From Heloderma charlesbogerti (lineage: Eukaryota; Chordata; Lepidosauria; Squamata; Helodermatidae): 64,000 nt of DNA. A model generated the notes under the pieces. The model did not search any database. It was not told where the DNA came from and saw nothing but the letters and a program-made list of their open reading frames with translations. This document shows positions 32,531-41,960 of the stretch, one piece after another. A program made the position numbers and the translations under genes. The stretch lies in assembly GCA_026122225.1 (NCBI GenBank), contig JANEZZ010002698.1, positions 310,001 through 374,000 of the forward strand, in the 5' to 3' direction. Within the stretch, counting starts at the first letter, position 1. Each line of letters starts with the position of its first letter.

Positions 32531-33405
32531 GATAGATCCACCTGTTCTGGATGGGGTTGCACTCCCCCTGAAGGAGCAGGTTCGTAGTCTGTGGGTTCTC
32601 CTGGAGCCATTGTCGCCATTTGAGGCTCAGGTGGCCTCAGTGGCACGGCGTGCCTTCTGCCAGCCTTGGTTGGTGGCCCAGCTACGCCCCTGTTTGGACA
32701 GGGAAACGCTGGCTTCAGTTGTCTACGCTCTGGTAACTTCCAGGTTAGATTACCGCAATGCGCGCTACGGGGGGCTGCCTTTGAAGACAGTTCAGAAGTG
32801 GCAGCTCTTGCAAAATGTGGCAGCCAGACTGATAACAGGGACAAGAAGGTCTGAACATCGAACCCCAATTCTGGCCTGCTTGAACTGGCTGCCTGTATGT
32901 TTCCGAGCCTGATTTGAGGTGATGGTTTTGACCTGCAAAGCCTTTCACAGCTCAAGATCGCAATACCTGATGGAACGCCTCTCCCAGCATGAATCAACTC
33001 ATACACTATGTTCATTATCTAAGGTCCTCCTCCAGGCGCCTCCTCCAAGGGAGGCTCAGAAGGCGGCAACAAGGAGAAGGGCCTTCCTGGTGTTGGCCCC
33101 CCAACTGTAGAATGATCTCCTTGACGAGGCCCACCTAGCACCAACATTGATATCTTTTCAACACCAGATTAATACCTTCTTCTTTCTCGGGCATTTGGCA
33201 GCGTATGATGAGGTTTTAAACAGGTCCTGGGTGTTTCTTATTGTTGACTATTTAATTGTTTTAGATATATGTGTCTCTGTGTGTGCTGTTTATGTGTTTG
33301 TATGTAGATGGTTTTATAATGTATTTTAATGGTTTTTAATCTTTGTAAATTACCCAGAGAGTGGTATACAAATGTAATGTAATGAATGAATGAATATTTC
33401 ATAAA
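32531..33405 (+). mobile_element. L2 LINE, 3' part of RT and UTR
   Basis: Encodes an L2-type C-terminal region: 'VYALVTSRLDYRNARYGGL', 'LKTVQKWQLLQNVAARLITG', 'ILACLNWLPV', later 'RRAFLVLAPQL'. It is followed by the 3' UTR and a (GAAT)n tail. Frames are shifted in several places (for example a TGA shortly after 'LPVCFRA'). Confidence 0.85.
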
Positions 33406-33659
33406 TAAAAATTCCTATGTTCCAGCATCCAGTTTCTGCTGCTGCTGATTATTGTTGTGGCTGTTGTTGTTATTCCAAAATGCAGATATCTGTCTTCTAA
33501 GATTATATCTCCCACCACAATACACCATCTAAAACAATGGAAGTATGTCTTTTTCTTCAAAGACAATGGTTTGTCATATGCAAATTTATGCAGATTTGAT
33601 TAAGACTCATTTCATTAATTACCCAGTTTAAAAAAATCAGTTAACTGCCCTAATAACGA

Positions 33660-33895
33660 TAATAACCCACAACATTTATATAGTGCTTTTGAGTGCTCAC
33701 AATACTTCACGTACATTCTTGGTCATCTATCTTGAAAGGTAGGCCAGTGTTAATATGCCCATCTTGCAGATGTGAGGGTTGAGTCTGAGAGAGATGGCAG
33801 GTGTGGGAGGATCCATGACTTCATGGCTGAGGGGAGATTTGAACCGGGGGCTTCCCAGATCATACACTTAACCAGATCATGACACCCGGTATGGG
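33660..33895. repeat. Old SINE/LINE remnant
   Basis: 'ttatatagtgcttttgagtg', 'cccatcttgcagatgtgagg' and 'gatttgaaccgggggcttcc' are the phrases of ancient amniote SINE/LINE 3' ends. Diverged, family uncertain. Confidence 0.35.
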
Positions 33896-34194
33896 TGGGA
33901 TCTTCACAACAATAGAATGAGAAGCACAGTGGAGTATTGTCCAGATTTTCATGGATTCGGCTTTGGTCCATCAGGGAAACACAAAGCAAGAAAACCTGAG
34001 TGTACCGTATCTTTCAAATCTGGTTTTCATGGGTCACACGGCACTTGAAAGGAACATACTTCTGGGTGGGGTGGGGGGAATAGAAATGAATGACATCAAA
34101 CTGGCAGGGGCTGCTCAACCAATGAGAGGCTTGTTTCCTGGCCCATGTCCAGGCTCCCCCTGCTACTACATTTTTATGAATGGAGAGCAACTAA
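33896..34194. other. Intergenic sequence
   Basis: Nothing recognisable. Confidence 0.3.
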
Positions 34195-34500
34195 TTTTTC
34201 CCCATGTGTGCAGATTTCCCTGAAGAAGCCAAAATCCCCGATTATCCAGTGCAGCAACTGAAGGCTCCCTATGAGAGCATTCCACCCCCACTCACCCCAA
34301 TTCGCCTACTTCCAGCAATCTGTCATGGAGTTATTGCTCCCACCCCATTTTTCCCCATGTGCGCACTGTTGTCTTGAGAAGCTGAAATCCCTGGTTCTTG
34401 AAAGCAGCATCTGAAGGTTCCCCCTGAGAGCATCCCTCCACCCCATTTCACTCCATTCCAACAAGCTGTTGCAGAGTTATTGCTTCCACCACCACCACCT
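34195..34500 (+). repeat. Diverged tandem dimer, ~153-bp unit
   Basis: Two successive units share tttttccccatgtg, 'gaagctgaaatccc / gaagccaaaatcccc', 'gagagcat(c)ccaccccc' and 'gagttattgctcccacc'. They start at 34195 and 34348. A third start may follow at about 34495. Confidence 0.65.
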
Positions 34501-35004
34501 CTCTCCTTCTCTGGGCACTTTCTCCCTGCTTGCAATGACAGGCTCCCCGGACCTCGCCAGATTGGAGAAGCGACTTTACATAACATCAAAAAAGTGACTA
34601 CACAATATCAGAGATGCAATTTAACACAACAATGGAGAAGCGAAGTAATGCAGACATCAGAGAAGTGCATCATCATGGAGGCTAATTACTGGTGAAATGG
34701 GCATGCAGGGTGATTCTGAAGGCTGGAAAGGCTCAGTGAGGTCATAGCCAGGTGAAAGACACATCCCCGGGCAGGGCTATGATGCCGAAGTAAATGTGGA
34801 GGATAGGGGCACACAGCACCAGAAGAGCAGAGAACCGAAATAAAAGAAATCAAACGGAGTAAATGTAGTCTCAGAAAATCTGGCTTTTCCACCAGAAATC
34901 TCTGGGGTGGCTGCAGATTGGCCATTGCATCATGTGCCACAAACAACCTTGAAATGTTCCCAATCCACCGCAAATCTGCCATGAGGACAGCATATTGCGC
35001 TCCT
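34501..35004. other. Intergenic sequence
   Basis: No gene or repeat recognised. Confidence 0.3.
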
Positions 35005-35150
35005 TCATGCATGCATGTTTACTCAGAAGCAAGTTCCATTGCCTTCTGCAGCACTTACTCCTATTGCAGGTGTTAGTCCTATACGCTTGCTTGAGAGTAA
35101 GTCCCATTGAACCAGACGGGGTTTTTGTTCTGAGTAACTACGCATTGGAA
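35005..35150. mobile_element. Palindromic MITE, 'GTAAG..CTTAC' family
   Basis: 'gcatgtttactcagaagcaag' faces 'cttgagagtaagtcccattg', with 'ggtgttagtcctatacgc' between; partly duplicated. Confidence 0.5.
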
Positions 35151-35484
35151 TTATTAATTTATTCAACGAGTTATTCATTTTCTAGTCCTCCACTAATTTT
35201 TCTGTATTCTGAGGCTGTATTTTTGCCCCACAAAGGTAAAGAACAGTGTTCCCTACCCAAGATCTTAGGTTACTTTCCCCCTTTTTCTCTGGCATACCAC
35301 GGGCCTGTCACAGTGAGAGAGGAAGTGTTGTATCAAACAGATTCTTTGACCAATTGACATTTCTTTGGGGGAGACTTGAAGAATTAGGTTCCTCACGCTC
35401 AAGTCCTAAAGACTGTAAATGCTCAGGGAGCCGTGATGGGAGGGAAACTGGGGAGGACATGAGGAACAACAGCATCAAAGGGAT

Positions 35485-35996
35485 CTTTCCAATGATCAGT
35501 CTGGCTTCAGGCCCAGTTTTGGAACTGAAACCACCTTGTCATCCTGCTGGATGACTCTTACCAGGGGATGGACAGGACAGACCCGTATGTGCCTGCTTGG
35601 ACCCTAAGATCATCCTCAGCAGTCCTTCTCCATGAGCCCCTGCCAAAGGAAGTGAGGTGGGTGGCTACCAGGAAGACAGCCTTTTCTGCTGTGGCACCCC
35701 AGCTGTGGAATGAGCTCCCTAGAGAGGTTCACCTGGCACCTACATTGTACTCCTTCCGGAGCCAGGTGGAGACCTTTTTGTTCTCCTAGTATTTTAGCAT
35801 TTTAGCTTCCTGCGTCTTTTAGCTTTGGTGTTTAACATCTGTATTTTAAATCTCTGCATTACTGCTAGGTTGTATTCTGGTTGTACTGTTCTTTTGTAGC
35901 TTTAAGTTTTCATATTTTATATTTTTTTATACTGTGCTTTGTGGTTTTAATTTTTGTGAACCGCCCAGAGAGCTTCGGCTATTGGACGATACAGAA

Positions 35997-35998
<2 letters not shown>
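35485..35998 (+). mobile_element. L2 LINE, internally deleted
   Basis: A short RT piece (gatcagtctggcttcaggcc, i.e. QSGFRP-type) joins the C-terminal end 'gctgtggaatgagctcccta', 'gaggttcacctggcacc'. The 3' UTR ends 'gaaccgcccagagagcttcg', with the simple tail growing into the microsatellite at 35999. Confidence 0.78.

Positions 35999-36091
<93 letters not shown>
35999..36091. repeat. Compound (GATA)n(GACA)n microsatellite
   Basis: About 12 GATA units followed by about 10 GACA units, starting at the tail of an L2 copy. Confidence 0.95.
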
Positions 36092-36093
36092 CA

Positions 36094-36152
36094 GATCTTG
36101 CTAATCCCTCCTGGGCCTCTCAGCAGCTTTTGATGCCATCAGTTGTGGTATT
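36094..36152 (+). mobile_element. L2 LINE reverse-transcriptase fragment
   Basis: In one frame the stretch encodes LLGLSAAFDAISCGIL, matching the RT motif A region ('DLSAAFD') of L2. Very short. Confidence 0.5.
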
Positions 36153-36392
36153 CTAAGGTTAGACTTTGGCTAAACATGAGGAGAAACTTCGTAATGGTAA
36201 CAGCGGTACGATAGTGGATCCAATTGCCTCGGGGAGGTTGTGGGTTCTTCTTTGCTGGAGGCATTTAAGCAGACTTGACGGCTACCTTTGTAGCTGCAAT
36301 TTATTGCACATGTATATCCTGCACTGAGCAAGGGGCAGGTCTCGATGACCTCCAAGATACCTTCCAATTTTACGATTCTGTGACATAACTAC
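36153..36392 (+). mobile_element. CR1 LINE 3' end
   Basis: 'ttagactttggctaaacatg', 'aggagaaacttcgtaatgg', 'ggaggcatttaagcagacttg' and the terminal 'ttttacgattctgtgac'. Confidence 0.82.
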
Positions 36393-36519
36393 ATGGGGCT
36401 TGGAGACACCTGTTTGCGGTAGCTTCACTCCTGCCTGTTGGACAGGTCCCAGAAGGGGGTGCTGGGAGCTACTGTCCTGCTCCATGGGGAGTGACCTATG
36501 GCATTCCAGAAGGCTTCAA

Positions 36520-36660
36520 AACAGCCTTCCCTGACCTGGTGCCCTCCAGATGTTTCTGACCACAACTGCCAGCATCCCGACCATTGGCCATGCTAAATGA
36601 GGCTGATGGCAGAAGTCCAAAACATCTGGATGGCACCACGCTGGGAAAGTCTGCCCCAAA
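36520..36660. mobile_element. hAT-type foldback MITE
   Basis: cagccttccctgacctggtg...gcaccacgctgggaaagtctg. Possible flanking 8-mers CTTCAAAA / CCCCAAAA (6 of 8). Confidence 0.75.
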
Positions 36661-37317
36661 ACATCCCCCCCCCCGGTAAACATCTACATGAAACCACTGG
36701 GAGAGGCTCTTTGGAGATTTGTTCTTAACAAATTATCAGTCATCTCACTAGTTAGTTCAGTAGTAATCAAAGCACTTTAGAATCTTGATCTTGTTTTTCC
36801 TGGTAACAACCTTGAGAGCCAGGTCATTGTTATCCCCATTATATATGTAGATAGGGAACAGAAACCCAAAGCCCAACCCTTGAACCCATCCGCTGGCATC
36901 AGATCTCCCACTTCTGCAACCCTACACAAAATGTAGGCTAATAGCCTTTATGTTTTTAGGTTCTTCCTGCAGCTGCTTTGTCCCTCCTTTACTGGGTCAG
37001 TTGCAAGGGTGGAAGACAGTTCTTTTGTTTCCCCTTTTGTAGCTTCTGTCTGTTGAGTTACTTGTCCTCCTCACGTGGGTCTCTGGTTTTCTGAGACTTT
37101 CATCCCTTTCTCACCCTTCTCAAAATTCTCTCTACAAGGAGGGATTACACCTGCATGATTTCTGTTTACAGCTGTGGGTCAGGAGATCTATGATTCAGTT
37201 TACCAGGTGCCCATATCCAAGTCACCCCTACCCCATCTGCAGGATTGATTGAATAATACAGACCTACCTCTGTTTTTCAGGAATTACTGTATGTGAAGCA
37301 CTTCGAGCATTCTAAAG
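36661..37317. other. Intergenic sequence
   Basis: About 36760-36900 resembles an old SINE ('gttatccccattatatatg'). No gene. Confidence 0.3.
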
Positions 37318-37420
37318 CAGCCCTCCCCAACCTGGTGCCCTCCAGATGTGTTGGGCTACAACTCCCATCATTCCATGCCAACATGAAGGGTGCCAGGCTG
37401 CTGGGCTATTAACCCTGGGG
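37318..37420. mobile_element. hAT-type foldback MITE, internally deleted
   Basis: cagccctccccaacctggtg + 'ccctccagatgtgttggg', then a shortened return arm 'gggtgccaggctgctggg'. Confidence 0.7.
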
Positions 37421-37554
37421 AAAGCCAAAACAGTGACATGCAGTTTAAATCAGTTGAAACACCAAGTTCTTATCCTCTTGTCCAAGTTCAAATAAAAGCC
37501 TTGTTTTTCTGAAATTGCAGCGGGGGAAAAGAACAGCCTTGTGATCACTGGCTG

Positions 37555-38130
37555 TCAGGAGGCCCTAGCCGGCCTCTTTCAGTCTACTCCAGTAGCCAAC
37601 TCCAGTCACAAAGGATTCTTTGCAAGGCTTTATTCCTTTTACAACTTAATAACTCTATCACCAACGACTAAGCTATGAACAGCAGAGTAATCTATGCCCC
37701 ACGTTGGAAACAGTTGGTCCCCGTTTGAACGAGAATCACTTGCAGACCCTTAACTTATGGGCTAGGGAGAGTCCCTCCCCTTTTCCCTTGTGTCCTCTGG
37801 ACGCGACCGTTGCTTGCGCGCCAAACGGGTGCTACGCCTCCTTTCCACGCCCTCCATAGCTCATCGCTCTCTGCGTCTGCGTCGAGCATCCAGCCAGTCC
37901 TCCTCCCGCGCTCTTTCACTCCCAGGACCACTATCTATGTCTGGAATGTCGGTAGGGGAATCTCTGCCAGCTGCAGGGCCTGGGAGGGAAGAGCGCGCTC
38001 CTCCCCCACGGACGGCTGTTCCTCCTCAGAATCAGAACTGCTCTGAGGTTCTATGGGCTCAGTGTCCACCCTGACATCGGCAGACACACTGACCTGGCTC
38101 TTCACGCTACCAGGCCTCATGCGGAAGGGT
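37555..38130 (-). mobile_element. Possible LTR-retroelement end (solo LTR-like)
   Basis: On the minus strand an AATAAA signal (plus-strand 'gctttattccttttac' at about 37627) precedes 'ggcctcctgaca' at the left edge. Upstream lies a GC-rich segment with an open frame of acidic/serine character (SSSDSEEEQPSVGEERA). The TG...CA termini and a target duplication could not be fixed, so this is tentative. Confidence 0.33.
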
Positions 38131-39170
38131 GGCAGCTCTATAAATATGAAGACTTGTTAATAAATATGGAATTGGGAGTGAATCTCCTCTACTCATTTTG
38201 CAATGTGCATCTAAGCATGCTGCCCCAGATAATCAGGGAGGTGTTGTGTATTTTTGCTTTCTTTAGATCTCAACGGTGGTTACCTTGGTTTGTTCACGAG
38301 AACAGCCAGTTCCACGTGTGGATCTTCCACCACACCTTTGAAATGGGCCTGGTGGCTTATGAAAGCCAGAGGCATGTGTTATGAAACCAACTTGGTTATA
38401 AGGATCCCTGCAGAAGTGGCTCATGTTTAGATACGATGCTGCCGGGTGTGTTGCAGAGTCAGCCTATGGACCCAGTTTTCCTGGTACGGTGTACTCTGAC
38501 TGGCAGCAGCGGCTCTCCAGAGATCTTTCCTCCCGGAGTTACTTTCAGCTGGAGCGGAACCTGAGCAGGGCTTGTCCGTGCAAACCAGGTGCTCTGCTAC
38601 TGAGCTCTGGCTCCTGCCCAGCTCTGGCTGGCGCTTCAGACTCTTGTGACAGATGAGGCTTCCCTCACTTGCCCTTCAATTGATGGAAAGCAAGAGGGGC
38701 AGAGAACTTTGCGCTACTGATCACAGGCCTGCTATTAAGCTGCAGGTGGGTGGGTGGAAATGCACGCTCACCGGCTGGCTATTTGCATAACATTCTCGGG
38801 GTGTTCATAACATGTCAGGCACAGAAATCCTTCAGCTTTATTTGAACAACTGTTTCCTAGGTTTTCACATTGTTAGTCTGGAACTCGGGTGGGGAGTGGT
38901 CAGGATTCTCCGAGGCCTGATGCTGTTACCCTGCAAGCAACCACTAGTGATACCGTTTGGTTTCCAGACATGCCGGTGCTTCCTTTTTATGATGAGGGTG
39001 ATTCGAGCACAGGATTCCTGCTGGGGAAAAAGTCTTACCAGGAGGCGATGAACCACTTTTATCCATGGCCATCTTGGAAATCAAGTCCATCCGAACCAGG
39101 GGCATCGGCCACAAATAGCCTCAAAACACCGTCTTTTCAAAGTGCTGGGCAGGAGACATGCTCTTTTTAA
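38131..39170. other. Intergenic sequence
   Basis: No gene or repeat recognised. Confidence 0.3.
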
Positions 39171-39325
39171 GGCACAATCCTATGCATGTTTAGACAGAAA
39201 AGGGTCCTACAATTCCCAGCATTCCTCAGCCAGCAAGTCCTACAACTCCCAGCATGCCCCAGCCAGCATGGCTGGCTGGGAGTTGTAAGACTTTTTTCTG
39301 TCTAAACATGCGTAGGATTGTGTCC
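39171..39325. mobile_element. Palindromic MITE with exact TTAA target duplication
   Basis: GGCACAATCCTATGCATG...CATGCGTAGGATTGTGTCC, flanked by TTAA at 39167-39170 and TTAA at 39326-39329. The left arm interior 'tcctacaa(t/c)tcccagcat' is present twice, making it about 30 bp longer than other copies. Confidence 0.92.
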
Positions 39326-39984
39326 TTAACTTATTTAACTACAAAGCTGAAGGTAGTGGAAGATCTTCCCCATTATCTGTTCATTTTCTCCACGAATAAG
39401 ATATCTAAGCAAGATAATGGCTTCTACAGTAAATTGCCTTGTTAAGTTCAAACTGAAATATGTTACACAGCTCTCATTTCAAATATAGCCTATGATACAA
39501 TGTCTGCATCTAAAATTTGGACAAGCCATTTGGAAAATATTTTTTACCACAGCCGCAGCAATAAAAAGAGTGAAAATTATGTTTTTTGTATATTTGTTTT
39601 AGGTAAATATTAGGTAAAAGAAAATGGCTGTTTAATTGTTCTTTTTAAATGCCATTGACTATACAATAAATTGACTGATAACTGCAAAGCAGAGTAAACA
39701 ACAATTCCTTTCAAATATGAATAAGCAACAGAGACCAAGGGTGGTTCCAGATGGAGATCCTAGCACTGCCACGTCACAGACATTGTGCAGCAATTCTATC
39801 TTTTCCTCCTTAATAGATTTTCTGTGGTAAGAAAAAAAGATGGAAGATGTATGGGAAGACACATGAGGGTTAGTAATGGAAGACAACATCACCTGGACCC
39901 CTTGTAAAATTCCATGCTTGAAGCAGAGCGATTGCACAGTAACAGCCTCATCTGGAAGCACCCGAAATCCTGGGACTCAGGAGT
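39326..39984. other. Intergenic AT-rich sequence
   Basis: No gene or repeat recognised. Confidence 0.3.
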
Positions 39985-40090
39985 CCAGCAGTGCAATTCT
40001 ATACATATCTACTCAGAAGAAGTCACATTAAGTTCAAGGGGGCTTACTCCCCTTTCAGTAAGTTAGCATAGCATCACAGCTTAGGGCTGC
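39985..40090. mobile_element. Palindromic MITE, 'GTAAG..CTTAC' family
   Basis: 'gtgcaattctatacatatc', 'tactcagaagaagtcacatt', 'gggggcttactcccctttc', 'agcttagggctgcagtcc'. Eroded. Confidence 0.5.
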
Positions 40091-40220
40091 AGTCCTCTAT
40101 TGGGAAGCTTTGAACTTCATCTCCCAGCATTCCTGACCACTGGCTATACTGGCAAGGGCTGCTGGGAGTTGAAGTTGAAAACATCTGGAGATCAGCCTTC
40201 TGCCTACCCCTAGCCTACAG

Positions 40221-40365
40221 CAGCCTTCCCCAACCTGGTGCCCTCCAGATGTGTGGGTCTGCAATTCCTATCATTTCCAGCCAGAATCACCATTGGCCAC
40301 ATTGCACAGGAATTATGGCAGTTGCAGTTTAACACATCTGGAGGGTACCAGGTTGGGGACAGCTG
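40221..40365. mobile_element. hAT-type foldback MITE with 8-bp target duplication
   Basis: CAGCCTTCCCCAACCTGGTG...CACCAGGTTGG-like 'taccaggttggggacagctg'. Flanked by GCCTACAG (40213-40220) and GCCTACGG (40366-40373), 7 of 8 identical. Confidence 0.88.
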
Positions 40366-40373
40366 GCCTACGG

Positions 40374-41399
40374 ATTTAGCCAGCCGAGCTAAACTGCTTT
40401 CATTCCTGCTGGGGGAGAGATTGGGGAGGGATTTTGAAGCAATATTATTGTGTTTTTGTAATTTCTTTTAAAAATAAAATTTAAAAAACCTGCTTTCATT
40501 CCTACTACAACTCTGCCAAGCATACAACCTTTGATCCTACGAGGCACACCCAAAATCAGCCTTGGATTTAATCCGTTCCAATGCCCTGCAAATCCTGCAC
40601 GTGAGCTGCTGCTACCTGACACAATGATCCTTTCCTGTGCCTAAGAGGGAAGGCAAGGTTATGCAAGAAATCACAGTGAATGAACATGGCAGGAGGGGAA
40701 AGGACAGCTTGGTTGGCCATTTGACATCCTCCTCTTTGGCCACCGCTCCACTACCCATGATAGAAATCAAGAAGTTTCTCCTGAAATTCAGTGCAATTTC
40801 TGAATATCCATGTGCAAATATATTATGGCTTTAATCAAATCCAAATGTTTTATGCTTCCCAGTAGCTCCTCAGAACATCCAAGTTCCCTAGAGCCATCAT
40901 GACTGTTGCCTAAAAGTCATGGTGGCTCAATGAAACCTCCATGTCCAGAGGTAGTCTATCACTGAAAACTAGTTGTCAGGAAGCAATAGCAACACTATGT
41001 TTCAATGTAACTCGTTCATCATCTTGCACGTGTTTATGTGGGTTACTTCCTTCTTGATTCATGGTGATCCCATCTGTCTAGTCTCCCCACCCCCCCACAG
41101 CATAGTTTAGAGATATTATATATTATATAATATATATAATATAATAGCAGATTCAAATCAATAGAGTATGAAGGTTGTGTTACTTGGGAAAACTGATGGA
41201 TTGTTTCGGATGCAGTGGATGGGTGAAAGGGGCATTGAACATGCATGTGTTAAAGTAAATGTCAACATTCTCGATTGGAGACAAATTTTGTGAATGATCA
41301 AAAACTGAGAGCAACATTTACTATCTGAATAGGACATTATGGGGTGGTGGCAGAGGAAGGAAAGTTCTGCTGCAATCCTAAAACCAATTTTAGGTTGCA
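40374..41399. other. Intergenic sequence; (TA)-rich tract at about 41113-41145
   Basis: A LINE-like A-rich tail lies at about 40470-40490. Nothing else recognised. Confidence 0.3.
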
Positions 41400-41668
41400 T
41401 CAATAGTTTCTAAATAATGGGAAATAATAGTTCCACTTCCTCTGTGCTGGTCAGACCTCACCTTGAATAATGTGTCCAATTCTGGACACCACACTTTAAC
41501 AGGCATTCAGACAAACTGGAACGAGTTCAGAGAAGGGCAACAAAAATGATCAGGGGACTAGAAGCTATGTCCTATGAGGAAAGATGGAAGGGACTGGGCT
41601 TAGCCCTGAGAAGAAAAGACTGAGGGGGGATGTGATAGCACTTTTCAAGTACATAAAGGCTTACTTAT
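41400..41668 (+). mobile_element. CR1 LINE, left part of a split copy
   Basis: 'gctggtcagacctcaccttg', 'ctggaacgagttcagagaag', 'caacaaaaatgatcagggg' and 'ctgagaagaaaagactgagg' are CR1 RT C-terminal coding sequence (ERVQRRATKMIRGLE type). They end at 'caagtacataaaggct'. The next CR1 phrase (tcacacagaagagggcc) is found only at 45691. Confidence 0.8.
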
Positions 41669-41896
41669 TTACTAGCTGATATACTCGGCATTGCCTGGGA
41701 TGTAATTTTGTCATAGGCACTATTTGTTAGAAACACATTAAACACATTAAGTTTACGCTTCTCGGAAAGGCCCCAAAAGAAAGGTGAAAAGTTGAATCCA
41801 CCAGACTTGATTAAAAAAGCACAACAATTATAATGAGCAGATTGAATAAAAAACACTACTAAAAATGCAAGATACTGAACCTGTAAGCACTACTAC
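41669..41896. mobile_element. Unclassified element interrupted by BovB (left part)
   Basis: Begins 'tatttactagctgatatac' + 'tcggcattgcctggg' and continues AT-rich to the BovB insertion point. It is inside the split CR1, so it is itself an insertion. The opposite end probably is 'catatatatatatatagatt' at about 45633-45652. No coding sequence or family name can be supported. Confidence 0.4.
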
Positions 41897-41960
41897 CCCT
41901 TCATGGATCACTGCCTTGTTGTGGCGAAGGGGCTTGCGTAACTCAGTGAAGCCATAAGCT

